From: Nostoc sp. CENA543
GTDB taxonomy: Bacteria > Cyanobacteriota > Cyanobacteriia > Cyanobacteriales > Nostocaceae
Assembly (NCBI RefSeq): GCF_002896875.1
Contig: NZ_CP023282.1
Coordinates: 1-44,065 of the forward strand
Length of the DNA stretch: 44,065 bases
Direction of reading: 5' to 3'
The translations under genes and the position numbers were made by a program. How positions within the stretch are numbered: position 1 is the first letter of the stretch; each line of letters starts with the position of its first letter. The notes under the pieces are model-generated. The model made no database searches and was not told the origin of the DNA. It worked only from the letters and a program-made list of their open reading frames with translations. Below are positions 26,383-34,984 of the stretch, piece by piece.

Positions 26383-26610
26383 GTGATTATGCCCTTACAT
26401 TACTGGGTCTATCTGCCAATACAAGAACATTATAACTATCAGCAATATCTCAAAAGAAAGCAAGCTATTGAGCAATACGTCAGGCGAATGGAGTATCACT
26501 GCCACAAAATATTTACCCCCCTAAAAGAGTATCACTGTGAAAAATTCAATGAAGCTCAAAAATCAGGTAACTTCCAAATCTCGCCACCTGGAACGCCAGT
26601 TAAAAAATAA
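26383..26610 (+). CDS. Short membrane-anchored protein, start uncertain
   Basis: About 75 residues from a GTG at 26383 or 73 from ATG 26389. The frame stays open upstream without a usable start and would add a sensible stretch (RIAVSLSALAAVIMPLHYWVYL), one membrane helix, so the true start may be a rare codon or a frameshift from ATG 26291. The soluble part is basic and helical (YQQYLKRKQAIEQYVRRMEYHCHKIF) with a proline-rich end. Its 3' end overlaps the next gene by about 60 bases. Confidence 0.5.
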   Translation: MIMPLHYWVYLPIQEHYNYQQYLKRKQAIEQYVRRMEYHCHKIFTPLKEYHCEKFNEAQKSGNFQISPPGTPVKK

Positions 26611-27190
26611 ATTTAACGTCTCTACTAACTTAGTAGTCAGAGCGTTAACAGGTGATAAATCAGCCCTAAAGCTGATAGGACAAATGGGTAATGACGGCGC
26701 AAAGATTAGTGAATTCGCCCCCCAAGTCAGAGAGCAAATGTTAGCTGCTATCAAAGGGACTGAGGACTTAAATCTAGTCCTGGGGGACATCTATAAACAA
26801 GCAGGTGTAAGCGGCGAGAAGATTGAAAGAGCAGTGCAGTCAGCAATCTTAGCTGACACTCATCTAGCCAATATCCTAGAAGAAATGAAACTTGATTTCG
26901 CTTCATCCCAGGATAAAGAAGCTCTACGTCATCAACAAGCGACCGACCACATCAAGTTGAAAGCATGGGTGGATAAACACATGATGCAAGTTGATGGTGA
27001 ATATAAGATGTTGCAGACGGAATTACAGACAGACATTAGACAACAAACAATTGACCTGCAACATGATAAAGAACTGGGCAAGTATTACCTAGAAATGGGT
27101 GATAACGCTCGTGATGACTTCAAGCCAAAGAAACAGTATGCTCTGCGTTCGATAGTACAAAAAATTAAAGATGCCTTATTAGGTTTCTGA
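26549..27190 (+). CDS. Helical protein of unknown function
   Basis: 213 residues from ATG 26549 (a GTG at 26537 would add four). Highly charged and almost wholly helical: KIERAVQSAILADTHLANIL, then EALRHQQATDHIKLKAWVDK and LQTELQTDIRQQTIDL. No signal sequence or membrane segment. It overlaps the preceding small membrane protein gene. Like the 25644 product, it resembles a coiled-coil structural component rather than an enzyme. No family recognised. Confidence 0.7.
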   Translation: MKLKNQVTSKSRHLERQLKNKFNVSTNLVVRALTGDKSALKLIGQMGNDGAKISEFAPQVREQMLAAIKGTEDLNLVLGDIYKQAGVSGEKIERAVQSAILADTHLANILEEMKLDFASSQDKEALRHQQATDHIKLKAWVDKHMMQVDGEYKMLQTELQTDIRQQTIDLQHDKELGKYYLEMGDNARDDFKPKKQYALRSIVQKIKDALLGF

Positions 27191-27254
27191 CAGTTAAAGC
27201 CCGACAGCTACCGCCTAAATTTACTGTCGGGCAAGCAAATATTCTAACAGGAAT

Positions 27255-27827
27255 ATGACATACGACATTGATGAGGATGGACAAGAAGAATTAGCCAGTG
27301 AAATTGCCCCAGATACGCCGTTACCCAAAGACTTAATAGAACATCTGGAATCGCGCAAGCAGCACCGTAAAGATGTTATCAATACAACTGACAAATTGAC
27401 CAGATTTTTTATTGGCTGGTCACTAAATTCCACAGGATTCTTTCTAGCTAAATATCTCTTAATAACTGGTGGTGGCGTTAACTTGTGGCTGGCAATTACG
27501 CTCTCGTTTTCTATATGCAGTGTTGGCTCTCTGACTGGGTTAACGGGCTTGAGAGTTAATTACAACAGTGACGGATTAGAGGTAGATAATATGCAAAATA
27601 TTTTTAAAACTGCTGGGGGTTTAGTGGTTGCAGGTATCACAACTTGGTTAGCAGTCAAAGACTATCAATATTTTGAGAATTTGACTAAAGAAACAGTCTC
27701 CCAGATTAGCCAAGACATCCAAACCATTGAAAAACAGAATCCACAATCAGACCCTTGGTTAAGCATTGCAGTTGCGTTGGCTTTATTCATTGGTTCTATT
27801 GCAATTATTTTTAGGGGACGAGAATGA
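27255..27827 (+). CDS. Multi-pass membrane protein
   Basis: 190 residues. An acidic N-terminus precedes hydrophobic segments at about 50-70 (FFIGWSLNSTGFFLAKYLLI), 75-95 (NLWLAITLSFSICSVGSLTG), 118-135 (TAGGLVVAGITTWLAV) and 170-186 (LSIAVALALFIGSIAIIF), so probably four helices. Its TGA overlaps the ATG of the ATPase gene by 4 bases, implying coupled synthesis and probably a physical partnership at the membrane. Function unknown. Confidence 0.75.
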   Translation: MTYDIDEDGQEELASEIAPDTPLPKDLIEHLESRKQHRKDVINTTDKLTRFFIGWSLNSTGFFLAKYLLITGGGVNLWLAITLSFSICSVGSLTGLTGLRVNYNSDGLEVDNMQNIFKTAGGLVVAGITTWLAVKDYQYFENLTKETVSQISQDIQTIEKQNPQSDPWLSIAVALALFIGSIAIIFRGRE

Positions 27828-29275
27828 AACAAGGTGTTTTCGAGTTAACGCTGGCTGGTGTGTGTGGTGTAGCCGCAATCATCGGACTGGCAACATCGCA
27901 AACACGCCAGCCTTATGATTTGACACAGATTCAGTTCTGCCCCAGGTCAATTAATGGTGTAGAAAGTCAAATAGCACTAGATAAACGTTTTTGTAACCAG
28001 CCACGTTTTGTCCTGACTGAAGAATGGCTTCGCTACGGGTTGTATGGTAGTATCATTCCTTACAAGGGGGATGCCATTCAATGGGTACGTGATTTACCCA
28101 CAGACAACCCTAATCAGTTATTAGGATATGGGATTGCTGTTACTGGGTTATGGGGTATTGTGGGCTGTTTGGTCGTGCGTTCGCAAAGGCTCAAGCGCAT
28201 AGATTATGAATTGGGCGAACTGGAAAAGACTGGTGATTATGCAATTTGGCAGCACAATTTGCATAAACGGGAAGTTAAGCAACATTCGACCCAGCTTTAC
28301 ACTGAACGCCTGAAAGATGGACTGTCAGGACTGGATACAGAGGAACGTTTAGCATTGGGATTGACTGACTCAGAAAACGAACGGGCTAAGGCACGTATTC
28401 AGCTTGAGGATTTTTTGAAAGCCCGTGCTGTTAATCATTCTGTGATGGATAAAACTATTGCTGAAAATTTGAGGGATAAGGCGAAGGCGGATCAAGAACG
28501 TGGCAAGATTGAGGGGAAGACCAAGGGAGCGATCGCAAACAGTGACAATCATCCTTTGACTGACCAGCGTCTCATCAGTGATTTAATCGAAGCACTCAAA
28601 AATCATGAAGACGGCTGGCTGTGGAAGATTATCGATAATCAAAAACCTGTTTGGGTGTTAGGAGAAGCAGGAAGCGGTAAATCAACTTTAGCAGCTTCAA
28701 TTGTTATGCTCCGAGAATATTTATTTGATATGCCTTTGTATCAGCTGATAGATGCACACGCCGGGGATAATCTGAGAAACGCATGGAAATATTTAAGTCC
28801 TCAGTTGATAGCTAAAACAGAAGCAGAGATAGGACAAGCTTTTGATGATGCGCGTGAGCGTTGGCTGGACAGAATTAATAATCAACCTGATAAGCTACCG
28901 CAACAGTTATTAGTTGATGAATTTACTAACTATTCTGAGTCAGATATCACCAAGGAACCTGCTAAAAAGTTTGTTAAAGCATCTCTTAGCGACCCTAGAA
29001 AAGCGGAAGAAAGAATAGTCTGTATTGCCCATTTCTTTACTAATACTGCTGTAGGTGGCAGTGATGGAACTGCCAAAGGTAGAGCTAGAGGTACTATTCA
29101 AATTGACCGCAAAACTGCTGACGGTAAGACACCTTTAAAGGTGGCAATAGTTAACGGTTTAAATAATTCAGATGGGGATGCCGAAGTAGATAAAAAGGTG
29201 ACAATTCCTAATTGGTTGACTCCTGAAAGCATTCATAAACATTTCAACGGACAGCCAATTGATTTTGATGATTAA
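27824..29275 (+). CDS. Membrane-anchored P-loop ATPase, candidate coupling-type protein
   Basis: 483 residues. An N-terminal membrane helix (VFELTLAGVCGVAAIIGLA), a loop with two cysteines, and a second helix (YGIAVTGLWGIVGCLVV) precede a coiled region. A P-loop domain follows: WVLGEAGSGKSTLAASIV (Walker A, about 279-296) and QQLLVDEFTNYSE (Walker B). CIAHFFTNTAVGG may be the sensor strand. Two N-terminal helices followed by an ATPase is the plan of VirD4/TraD coupling proteins, and the plasmid encodes a relaxase, so coupling is plausible. The order of motifs also fits an AAA-like or DNA-pump ATPase. No VirB-type genes accompany it. Confidence 0.8.
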   Translation: MKQGVFELTLAGVCGVAAIIGLATSQTRQPYDLTQIQFCPRSINGVESQIALDKRFCNQPRFVLTEEWLRYGLYGSIIPYKGDAIQWVRDLPTDNPNQLLGYGIAVTGLWGIVGCLVVRSQRLKRIDYELGELEKTGDYAIWQHNLHKREVKQHSTQLYTERLKDGLSGLDTEERLALGLTDSENERAKARIQLEDFLKARAVNHSVMDKTIAENLRDKAKADQERGKIEGKTKGAIANSDNHPLTDQRLISDLIEALKNHEDGWLWKIIDNQKPVWVLGEAGSGKSTLAASIVMLREYLFDMPLYQLIDAHAGDNLRNAWKYLSPQLIAKTEAEIGQAFDDARERWLDRINNQPDKLPQQLLVDEFTNYSESDITKEPAKKFVKASLSDPRKAEERIVCIAHFFTNTAVGGSDGTAKGRARGTIQIDRKTADGKTPLKVAIVNGLNNSDGDAEVDKKVTIPNWLTPESIHKHFNGQPIDFDD

Positions 29276-29305
29276 TCGTTATAAAAATGTTTTTTTAGCT
29301 GTTAA

Positions 29306-29429
29306 GAACTGGGGTAGAGCGGGTGGCGTAGCGGAGTGTCGGGGGCGGGCTACCGAGTGAGTGGCCACTCTACGAGAATTTCTTGCCCGTCCCCGACACC
29401 ACCCGCTCTAAACGAAGTGTCTCCAGTTC
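29306..29429. other. Large GC-rich nested stem-loop
   Basis: Three co-axial stems nest around a 36-base loop: GAACTGG (29306-29312) with CCAGTTC (29423-29429), TAGAGCGGGTGG (29315-29326) with CCACCCGCTCTA (29399-29410), and TGTCGGGGGCGGG (29337-29349) with CCCGTCCCCGACA (29386-29398, one mismatch). The loop holds the palindrome GAGTGGCCACTC (29359-29370). It is far richer in GC than its surroundings. It may be a structured RNA, a palindromic mobile element, or a nick/transfer site; it has no T-run and is not a plain terminator. Confidence 0.8.
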
Positions 29430-29512
29430 GGCGGGGCATCACGAGATAGTGAGGTTGAAGTAATTGTGATACCACAGTTGATATTAAAGACAACAATCAA
29501 ATAAAAAATAAG

Positions 29513-29558
29513 AAACGCTTGTGCTGTCAAACTTCAAATTGCTTTACCACAAGCGTTT
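29513..29558 (-). terminator. Terminator of the Argonaute operon
   Basis: AAACGCTTGTG (29513-29523) pairs perfectly with CACAAGCGTTT (29548-29558). On the minus strand the stem is followed by CTTATTTTTTATTTG, a good intrinsic terminator 68 bases after the Argonaute stop. Confidence 0.7.
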
Positions 29559-29625
29559 TGAGTGCCAACGCTGTTTACTCCTATTGCTCGGCACTGGCTT
29601 TCTTACTTGCAGTCATTGGTCTTCT

Positions 29626-31860
29626 CTATAACCAAAATTGGCGATCGCCTTCCAGCATACTCGTAGGATAAATCCCATTTAAGCGCAGATAAGCCATACG
29701 ATCTGCTCCGTAGAGAGGCATTGGCAACCGAGGTGTTTGTAACGCTCCATGATGCAGCAATGTCAGTTTTAAAGTAGTTTCTAGAATGTTTTCAATTGAT
29801 ACTTGGTGTCCTTCTTCACGCACAGTCAAACGCAGAGGACGAGCTAAACCTACCCGATCTGAAATTTTAGTTGTTACTAGAACCGCTTCACGGGATGATA
29901 AACGAAGTGCCAACCCTTTTTCTGGAGAAGTCACAATTTTTTGCTGATTTAAGTTGTAAAGTCTAGGATTCCCAGACTTTCTGCACTCCACTAAAATAAA
30001 TTTTGAGTTAATTGCTCTAGCCCATTCCAGTAAATGGTCAACTTCTTGACCGCAAAAAGGGCCATCCCGGTAAATTAAAACTGTTTTGTTTTTCAGTTCA
30101 GATGCTGGAAGTAATGTTTCTAAAAGTCTTTGAGGTATTTCTTCACCTGGAATTAAAGCATCTTCTAGCCGATATCGAATAAACTTTCCTTGTCTATCAT
30201 AGAAACGCACACTTGCACAGGCGTTTAGAGTTCCGGGTAACTTTTCCTTTGACTCTCTAGAAATATCCAATCCAATAAAATAGTCAGCAATCTCTAAAGG
30301 TTCAGCCAAAACGAAAGGTAAATTACCCAACTTTGCTAAAATTCCGGGAATTACTTGATTAAGAATTTGTCTGTGGTCAACGCTGGTTAATGTATCAGAA
30401 TAAATTACCTGACTAGCAATTCCACGTCTGAGTAACTGCGAATATACCCGTTGATATAAACTACCGCCTTCATCATTATCAGCATTACGATCACTCTCTG
30501 GCAGAAAGGTTAGAAAAATATCAGTTGGAACAGTAATTAATTCATTGACAGCAGTCTCTAATTCATCAATGGCTTTCTCTAGTTCAGCCCTGGCTTCAGC
30601 ACCACTCAACTCAGGCAATTCTTTTCTATGAACAATCTCACTTTGAAATCCGTATATTTTTAACCTTTGCCGAACTTCCTCTAAAAATTTATCTACTTTT
30701 AAATTACAAAGCTTTAAAGCAGCAATACGAATTACTCTTGATGGCTGTTGATAATCATAATGACGGCTGTAAACACCACCTTTAGACAGTCCCTTAAGGA
30801 CTTCACCTCTAATGCCTTTAACACCTCTACCAAAAAGGAGTGGAGTTTGCTCAATTGCTACTGGTGGTTTCCAGAATAATGTCGGGTAATTACGGCTGTT
30901 GATACTACGCCCTAACTGAAATCCATATGCAGATAGAGAAATATCTGCTTGTGTTTTATAGGTAATTAAAAGTCTCTGTCGCTCCTGGTGAGTAATTTTA
31001 GTTGCCTTGAGTAGGTCTCCATATTTAACTTGTAGTTGCTCAGATGTTTGGGCAGTAATGCTAGGACGCAAAGCCATTAGCGGATAATGAAATTGCTTTT
31101 TATTCTTGCCAAATTGTACAGAAACGAGGGGCTGTTCGTCAGGTGCGTCCTCTAGTTTTTGTTTACTAATTGAACCAGTTGCTTTTTCTTTTAGTTCCTC
31201 TCTATGTTCCCCTACTGTTCCCACAATCCCAGTAATAATACAGTTACCACCTCGTTCAATTTCTTGAACTTTCAAACCAATTAAAAGCTTTTCTAAGTTG
31301 TGCCGATAGGGGTGATTCTCTAAAAAATCAGCTAAATCACCCTTTGATATAATGCTGCTGTGAATCGTTAAAGTTAAAGCAGGTTTTAACCCCTCTGGCA
31401 ATTCAATAGTTTCTGCCCAAAAATCGGGTTCTCGTATGACTTCTACGCCGTTATCAGAACGGATAGTTACAGTTGAAAATGGACGAGTAACTTTTAATAC
31501 TTGAATAGCAAGAAAGGCAAGAATTAACGGTGTTGGCTGTGGCTGACGTACCCATTGAATTGAGTAGTAGCGATCTCCAATATCTTCTTTCAATTCCTCT
31601 AAAATTTCTAAAAGTGCTTTTCGCCATTCATCTTGGCTAGGCATAGGTTGACCCGGCCTAGCTAAAACAAAAAAATCTCCATTATGCCAAGTGACAATAA
31701 TCTCAGGAAATTTGCGACTAAACCGGAAGCTGAAACGATTGCCATCCTGTCGTTCAACTTCTGGAGTCAATCGAAAGCATATTAAATTTGGTTGGGAGAT
31801 AGTAAGGGGAAAAATTTCACTTAGAGATGTTGGTTCTAGAGAAACGGGCGCAACAGTCAT
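29626..31860 (-). CDS. Long prokaryotic Argonaute, catalytic residues present
   Basis: 744 residues, the usual size of long pAgo with N, PAZ, MID and PIWI domains. In [14 protein letters not shown] carries D532, [12 protein letters not shown] carries D599, and the C-terminal [12 protein letters not shown] carries D720, so three residues of a DEDD/DEDX tetrad are visible; the glutamate finger should lie near 555-575 ([10 protein letters not shown]). The protein is therefore expected to be a guide-directed nuclease rather than an inactive binder. Cyanobacterial pAgos such as those of Synechococcus elongatus and Limnothrix use short DNA guides. Its ATG overlaps the upstream nuclease stop by 4 bases, with TTGAGG as ribosome site. 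It probably defends against or limits invading plasmids and phages, or helps replicon decatenation. Confidence 0.93.
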   Translation of the reverse strand: MTVAPVSLEPTSLSEIFPLTISQPNLICFRLTPEVERQDGNRFSFRFSRKFPEIIVTWHNGDFFVLARPGQPMPSQDEWRKALLEILEELKEDIGDRYYSIQWVRQPQPTPLILAFLAIQVLKVTRPFSTVTIRSDNGVEVIREPDFWAETIELPEGLKPALTLTIHSSIISKGDLADFLENHPYRHNLEKLLIGLKVQEIERGGNCIITGIVGTVGEHREELKEKATGSISKQKLEDAPDEQPLVSVQFGKNKKQFHYPLMALRPSITAQTSEQLQVKYGDLLKATKITHQERQRLLITYKTQADISLSAYGFQLGRSINSRNYPTLFWKPPVAIEQTPLLFGRGVKGIRGEVLKGLSKGGVYSRHYDYQQPSRVIRIAALKLCNLKVDKFLEEVRQRLKIYGFQSEIVHRKELPELSGAEARAELEKAIDELETAVNELITVPTDIFLTFLPESDRNADNDEGGSLYQRVYSQLLRRGIASQVIYSDTLTSVDHRQILNQVIPGILAKLGNLPFVLAEPLEIADYFIGLDISRESKEKLPGTLNACASVRFYDRQGKFIRYRLEDALIPGEEIPQRLLETLLPASELKNKTVLIYRDGPFCGQEVDHLLEWARAINSKFILVECRKSGNPRLYNLNQQKIVTSPEKGLALRLSSREAVLVTTKISDRVGLARPLRLTVREEGHQVSIENILETTLKLTLLHHGALQTPRLPMPLYGADRMAYLRLNGIYPTSMLEGDRQFWL

Positions 31861-32678
31861 GCAGAAACCTCAATATTAGAGAATTCACAAATTGAATTGA
31901 ATGAGCATTGTTGGCAGTTAATGCCTGGATTAGGAGGGAAAATTCGTTTAAACTCAGACGGAGAATGCCTATAACGTTGCAAATCTTTTTGATGCTGTTG
32001 GGATATTCGCGCCAGTTCAATCCGAAAAGCGTTTAGCTGACTAGCTGTTGCAGTGATGGGATCAGACCATTTCTCACTTTCCAAGTTGTAAAACGATGCC
32101 ACAGAGGGTTGAGTAGGATAGAGTAAGTTCGCTGCTAGTAAGTAAACATACGCTTGTCGTTTGTCAAAATTAGCTTGACCCGTCTTAAAATCCAATATAT
32201 GCAGTGTGCCATGTTGTTCTTCAAAAATACAGTCAATAGCAGCAAATAAGTTAAATTGATAATTATCCTGCTCAATTAAAATTGGTTCTGGAAATCCTTC
32301 ATCACCTCGACTCAATGTGATAATGTTCTTCCCAAAGAGAATGGGATTTAAATGGTAATTTTTCAAGATAGAAATCACTCGTTCTTGAATTATCTCTGAC
32401 TCTTGGTCTAATTGTAGAATCTCTGCCACTTTTGTAACAGCATCACTGTGGTATAAGATAAAGGGGTCTCGATGAAATTCATAAACTCCTCGTTGTGCCA
32501 GTAGACCAATCCGTTGTGGTATCGTATCAGTTGCCAAGAGTGCTGCAACCAATGGTTCGCGTGATCTTGCTTTAGTAAAACCTCGCTTCATGTCACAATG
32601 CCAGTGTTCTTGTCCTATTGGTGGAGCAAACTGTAACCATAGGTTGTAACTAGCAAACGGTCGCCAAGGTGTTGGCAT
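31857..32678 (-). CDS. Cas4-like PD-(D/E)XK nuclease paired with Argonaute
   Basis: 273 residues from ATG 32678, which has GGAG 7 bases upstream and begins [14 protein letters not shown]; the frame is open 16 codons further upstream, but that region lacks a ribosome site. The nuclease core shows [11 protein letters not shown], then [10 protein letters not shown] (D-x-K) and [10 protein letters not shown] (QxxxY-type motif). C28 near the N-terminus and [10 protein letters not shown] at the C-terminus supply four cysteines, as in iron-sulphur Cas4/AddB-type nucleases. It likely cleaves or resects DNA single strands, perhaps to supply guides or to destroy Argonaute-marked DNA. The pair is cotranscribed on the minus strand. 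Confidence 0.88.
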   Translation of the reverse strand: MPTPWRPFASYNLWLQFAPPIGQEHWHCDMKRGFTKARSREPLVAALLATDTIPQRIGLLAQRGVYEFHRDPFILYHSDAVTKVAEILQLDQESEIIQERVISILKNYHLNPILFGKNIITLSRGDEGFPEPILIEQDNYQFNLFAAIDCIFEEQHGTLHILDFKTGQANFDKRQAYVYLLAANLLYPTQPSVASFYNLESEKWSDPITATASQLNAFRIELARISQQHQKDLQRYRHSPSEFKRIFPPNPGINCQQCSFNSICEFSNIEVSA

Positions 32679-32795
32679 TTTCAAACTCCGATAAATAATT
32701 GCAAATCTGTTTTTGGTTTTCTCCAACCGTGTTCCGCATTTGTCTTGATGCTAGGAAAGTTTTTTATGTACACCATATTCAGTGTTCAATTTTTT

Positions 32796-32856
32796 GTTGA
32801 CTTACATAGTCAACCTGTTTTTTAGATACTAACTTATGTTGACTTCCATAGTCAAC
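32796..32856. promoter_or_regulatory. Two 19-bp palindromic operators and an overlapping promoter
   Basis: GTTGACTTACATAGTCAAC (32796-32814) and GTTGACTTCCATAGTCAAC (32838-32856) lie 42 bases apart, four helical turns, between the Argonaute operon and the divergent XRE gene. The second contains the -35 TTGACT (32839-32844) of a promoter whose -10 TATAAT is at 32863-32868 with an 18-base spacer, reading into the XRE gene. The XRE protein probably represses itself here and may also control the nuclease/Argonaute promoter. Confidence 0.8.
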
Positions 32857-32891
32857 AATTGATATAATTTACAGGTAAGTAGGAAAAAAAA

Positions 32892-33266
32892 GTGAATCAA
32901 ACTTTTGGCAGGGTTATTCGTCAAGCCCGTAAGGACAAGGGATACAGCCAGCGTGAGCTAGCAAAATTAATAGAAGTAGATTACACTTATCTGTCCAAAC
33001 TGGAGAACGACCACGCCGCGTATCCTCCTAGTAAAGAGGTCATTCGGTTGTTAGTGCGTTACCTAGATTTAGCCGAACGAGAAGAGGAGCTAATCTATCT
33101 TGCTGGTCGAATCACAGCCGATGACGAGAGAATTTTTCAGGAGTTGGTTAAACAGAATTACAAGCAGATGCCTGCTTTGTTTCGTATGTGGCGTGACAAT
33201 CCTCATTCTGTTCAAAAACTCCTTGAAGAACCTATCCAACCAGAAAATGAGGAGAAGGAAAGTTGA
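32892..33266 (+). CDS. XRE-family transcriptional regulator
   Basis: 124 residues from GTG 32892 with TAGGAAAA upstream. The N-terminal Cro/C1 helix-turn-helix is clear: FGRVIRQARKDKGYSQRELAKLIEVDYTYLSKLEND. The C-terminal half is helical and may sense or bind the partner protease. It overlaps the ImmA-like gene by 4 bases. Paired XRE/ImmA regulators control integrative elements and defence or toxin operons: the repressor is removed when the protease is triggered. Here it is transcribed away from the Argonaute operon across two shared operators. Confidence 0.93.
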   Translation: MNQTFGRVIRQARKDKGYSQRELAKLIEVDYTYLSKLENDHAAYPPSKEVIRLLVRYLDLAEREEELIYLAGRITADDERIFQELVKQNYKQMPALFRMWRDNPHSVQKLLEEPIQPENEEKES

Positions 33267-33952
33267 GTGTAATTAAGCCGGAACAGCGATATAGCAAAAA
33301 GGAGATTGAACGTAGGGCTAATGACCTTCTCAATAAGATGCAAGCTAAACCTAATTATGCTGGTAACGGACGACGAATTGATGCTAGCCGTGTCGCTGAC
33401 TTTCTGGATATAGGTGTTGTGTGGGAAAGTTTACCGTCTGATGACCAAGGGCAGATAGCAGCTATGATTTTGCCACTGCAACGGGAAATTGTCATTAATA
33501 ATGACATTCCCAAACTGCGTGAAGGATATGGACAATCCACGATTGCTCATGAAATTGGACACTGGTTACTTCACATCAACCAAGAAGATGTGGAAAAATT
33601 TGTAGATCGGATGGAGCGTGATATCGAGGTAAATATACCGCCGTTCTTATGCCGTAGTGCTAGTGATCAAGTTTATCAAAGTATTGCTAACACTCAGATA
33701 GATTGGAGAGAATGGCAGGCTCAGTATCTCGCTAGTTGCTTGTTGATGCCTGTGCATATATTGGAACAAGCACAAAAGGCGCGTGATTTAACAAAATGGC
33801 CTCACCTTTATGCAATGGCAGATGAACTTGGTGTAACTATATCTAATCTGACAAATCGTTTGAAAGGTCTGGGCTGGATTCGCTTGACTGAAAACTCTAA
33901 GCAAATTTATTTAGGTAATACCGCACCTAGCAGGACAGGTGCGTTTAAGTAG
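33263..33952 (+). CDS. ImmA/IrrE-type zinc metallopeptidase
   Basis: 229 residues from a TTG at 33263 that overlaps the regulator's TGA and has AGGAGAAGG upstream, supporting the unusual start. The metallopeptidase signature is TIAHEIGHWLLH (HEIGH at 96-100), with a downstream glutamate-rich region (REWQAQYLASCLLMP) typical of ImmA/IrrE proteins. A C-terminal winged-helix-like stretch (ADELGVTISNLTNRLKGLGWI) follows. It is expected to cleave or inactivate the adjacent XRE repressor on a signal such as DNA damage or invasion, derepressing nearby genes. Confidence 0.9.
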   Translation: MSVIKPEQRYSKKEIERRANDLLNKMQAKPNYAGNGRRIDASRVADFLDIGVVWESLPSDDQGQIAAMILPLQREIVINNDIPKLREGYGQSTIAHEIGHWLLHINQEDVEKFVDRMERDIEVNIPPFLCRSASDQVYQSIANTQIDWREWQAQYLASCLLMPVHILEQAQKARDLTKWPHLYAMADELGVTISNLTNRLKGLGWIRLTENSKQIYLGNTAPSRTGAFK

Positions 33953-34107
33953 AAAGTTATCGCATATTTTAATTTGAAACTACTTTACGCGATACGGCAC
34001 AAAGTGCCAGCTTCTCTAACATTGCTCCATATTTAAGTATTATTACTGAACCTTTTTTGTTTTAACTAGACAATCCTATAAAACAAAGATGAATGGAATA
34101 AAAACAG

Positions 34108-34521
34108 ATGTGGTTTAAATTTTCACAGCAAAAGCTTATTGTAATTATCGTAAGTTGGTTATTTGCTTTAACTGTAATGATTTGGGCTAATCCTGTTTTT
34201 GCTGCTGGAGATGATGATTTATTCTTGCAGAAATTCAATGATTATATTCCAGAAGAGTTAATAGATTTATTTGGAGGAGTTCCCTTTCCAGCGATTACTG
34301 ATTCTGAAAAAATTGAAGCTGCTCAATTTGCTTGTCGTGCTTTAAATAGAGGTAATACTCTAACAGATTTAAATTTATTGGGCATGAAGATTAATCGGAG
34401 TCTAGTATCTGAACAAAAATACATTGCAGCACTAATGCAAGCAGCTGTTGAAACTTACTGCCCTACCGATAAATATTTATATCAAGCAGCAGTAATACGT
34501 CGTTACACCGACAACTTATAA
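34108..34521 (+). CDS. Secreted DUF732-like small protein
   Basis: 137 residues. A signal peptide (LIVIIVSWLFALTVMIWANPVFA, cleavage after FAA) precedes a mature region: DYIPEELIDLFGGVPFPAITDSEKIEAAQFACRALNRG then AAVETYCPTDKYLYQAAV. Two cysteines spaced this way, in helices, recall DUF732 exported proteins. Probably periplasmic. A weak leader with no clear promoter lies upstream. It ends tail-to-tail, overlapping the nucA fragment by 19 bases. Confidence 0.7.
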   Translation: MWFKFSQQKLIVIIVSWLFALTVMIWANPVFAAGDDDLFLQKFNDYIPEELIDLFGGVPFPAITDSEKIEAAQFACRALNRGNTLTDLNLLGMKINRSLVSEQKYIAALMQAAVETYCPTDKYLYQAAVIRRYTDNL

Positions 34522-34838
34522 CCAAGCCGATGGATAGTTTGTCCATTTTTTTCGATCATCTTCAGTTGGTACCCCTGACTGTGCATCTGCGTTAAGCTAG
34601 TGCTGCGGAAGCTATTGTTGTAGGAGAGTGCATATTGATTTTTGACCATCAGGTAATTATCAGGTGTAAGCTTTGTTGGCGTTGCACCACTGGGATTTCC
34701 CAGCAGTAAATGCAAGCTGATTGATGGGGAAAGTTCAGTTAATGGTGGTACTTGGGACTGGGCTGGTGAACACCCAACAATAAACGCCACCAAAGCCGCT
34801 ACACCCAAATTTCGACAAATTCCCATAAATTGACGCAC
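34503..34838 (-). pseudogene. nucA: Truncated nucA, secreted sugar-nonspecific nuclease fragment
   Basis: The first 75 or so residues match the N-terminus of Anabaena NucA as I recall it: MGICRNLGVAALVAFIVGCS signal with lipobox-like end, PPLTELSPSISLHLLLGNPS, LTPDNYLMVKNQYALSYNNS. After that point (about 34605) the frame switches to an unrelated tail, FRSTSLTQMHSQGYQLKMIE, and stops. The catalytic DRGH region and all of the nuclease domain are missing, so it cannot be a nuclease. The tail may be the end of another gene fused by deletion. An intact signal peptide means a short exported peptide could still be made. Confidence 0.85.
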
Positions 34839-34984
34839 CCTTAGCGATTTATTTCACTTCAGCATTTCTGATTGTATTTCCTGGCTTTCACTAAGCTTTG
34901 CTTCAAATTGTAAAGTCTCCTGCCCTACCTCCAGGTGTTCGGAGGTGGGGCGTAACCCATGTGAAGGATAATAAATGGTTGTTG

